Source: Microbacterium sp. SL75 (GTDB lineage: Bacteria; Actinomycetota; Actinomycetes; Actinomycetales; Microbacteriaceae). Taken from it: a stretch of 64,000 bases of DNA. The DNA lies in NCBI RefSeq assembly GCF_026625865.1, contig NZ_CP113067.1, positions 2,728,001 through 2,792,000 on the forward strand, in the 5' to 3' direction. Position numbers and translations under genes: made by a program. Under the pieces are notes generated by a model. That model was not told the DNA's origin. It searched no databases and saw only the letters and a list, made by a program, of their open reading frames with translations. Below are positions 63,742 through 64,000 of the stretch, in pieces (position 1 is the first letter of the stretch; every line of letters begins with the position of its first letter).

Positions 63742-64000
63742 ATGACCCGCAAAGACGGTCGCACCAACGACCAGCTCCGTCCCGTCACCATCGAGCGCGG
63801 CTGGTCGGCTCACGCCGAGGGCTCGGCCCTCGTCACGTTCGGCGGCACCAAGGTGCTGTGCACCGCGTCGTTCACGAACGGCGTTCCGCGCTGGCTGACC
63901 GGCAAGGGCAAGGGCTGGGTCACGGCGGAGTACGCGATGCTCCCGCGCGCGACGAACAGCCGCAACGACCGCGAGTCGATCAAGGGCAAGGTCGGCGGGC
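63742..64000 (+). CDS. rph: ribonuclease PH, 3' end outside window
   Basis: This is the N-terminal 86 codons of RNase PH, which trims tRNA 3' ends with phosphate. It starts [20 protein letters not shown] and has [10 protein letters not shown] and [17 protein letters not shown], which are strong family marks. ATG 63742 follows GGAGGA. Confidence 0.94.
   Translation, partial: MTRKDGRTNDQLRPVTIERGWSAHAEGSALVTFGGTKVLCTASFTNGVPRWLTGKGKGWVTAEYAMLPRATNSRNDRESIKGKVGG

Overview
The window is high-GC actinobacterial chromosome and most resembles the family Microbacteriaceae (Microbacterium or a close relative). The evidence is the gene content: the paired AdnA/AdnB helicase-nucleases, a C50 carotenoid operon with a divergent MarR gene, UPF0182, DUF3039 and DUF6328 proteins, and WXG100-type secreted proteins. 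Several genes also have a -10 box (TANNNT) only 6-8 bases before the start codon, which suggests leaderless transcripts. No plasmid, phage, insertion sequence or CRISPR array was seen. The assignment comes from family recognition and gene order, not from a database search.

Layout. 1-10.7 kb holds DNA repair and housekeeping genes: adnA (cut by the left edge), adnB, a phosphotransferase-fold protein that has lost its catalytic residues, nudC and a UvrD2-like helicase. 10.5-17.2 kb holds an orphan cyclodehydratase-like E1-fold protein, a zincin-type protein, a membrane-anchored PDZ/Lon-like protease and a UPF0182 membrane protein. 17.2-17.8 kb has no gene; it carries a strong terminator and a family of long palindromes. 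17.8-23.9 kb is the operon idi-crtE-crtB-crtI-crtYe-crtYf-crtEb on the minus strand, each gene overlapping or touching the next, with a divergent MarR regulator. It should convert IPP/DMAPP through GGPP, phytoene and lycopene to a cyclic C50 carotenoid of the decaprenoxanthin type. 23.9-26.7 kb has an SMP-30-like hydrolase, a formylglycine-enzyme-fold protein, a cupin and an LPXTG surface protein.

26.9-46.3 kb is an exopolysaccharide locus. The minus-strand part encodes a DUF4012 protein, a Wzz/BY-kinase with a tyrosine-rich tail and a low-molecular-weight tyrosine phosphatase. The plus-strand part encodes a CPBP membrane protease, six recognisable or likely glycosyltransferases, a hexapeptide acyltransferase, a Wzy-like polymerase, a fucosyltransferase-like protein, and gmd and fcl, which make GDP-L-fucose. 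The Wzx-like flippase lies alone on the minus strand. No priming phosphoglycosyltransferase is present here. Base composition falls visibly around 32-35 kb, consistent with exchange of glycosyltransferase genes.

46.3-49.9 kb contains a Dabb protein, a doubtful small membrane protein, and a four-gene minus-strand module linked to type VII secretion: an EspC-like protein, an alpha/beta hydrolase with an N-terminal WXG domain, a lipoprotein and a WXG100 protein. 49.9-64 kb returns to core functions: initiator tRNA, DUF6328 protein, carbon-nitrogen hydrolase, aminotransferase, HtrA-like protease, maltokinase-like kinase, an unknown membrane protein, an ABC transporter whose ATPase has a very long low-complexity N-terminus, DUF3039 protein, nicotinate phosphoribosyltransferase, glutamate racemase and the start of RNase PH.
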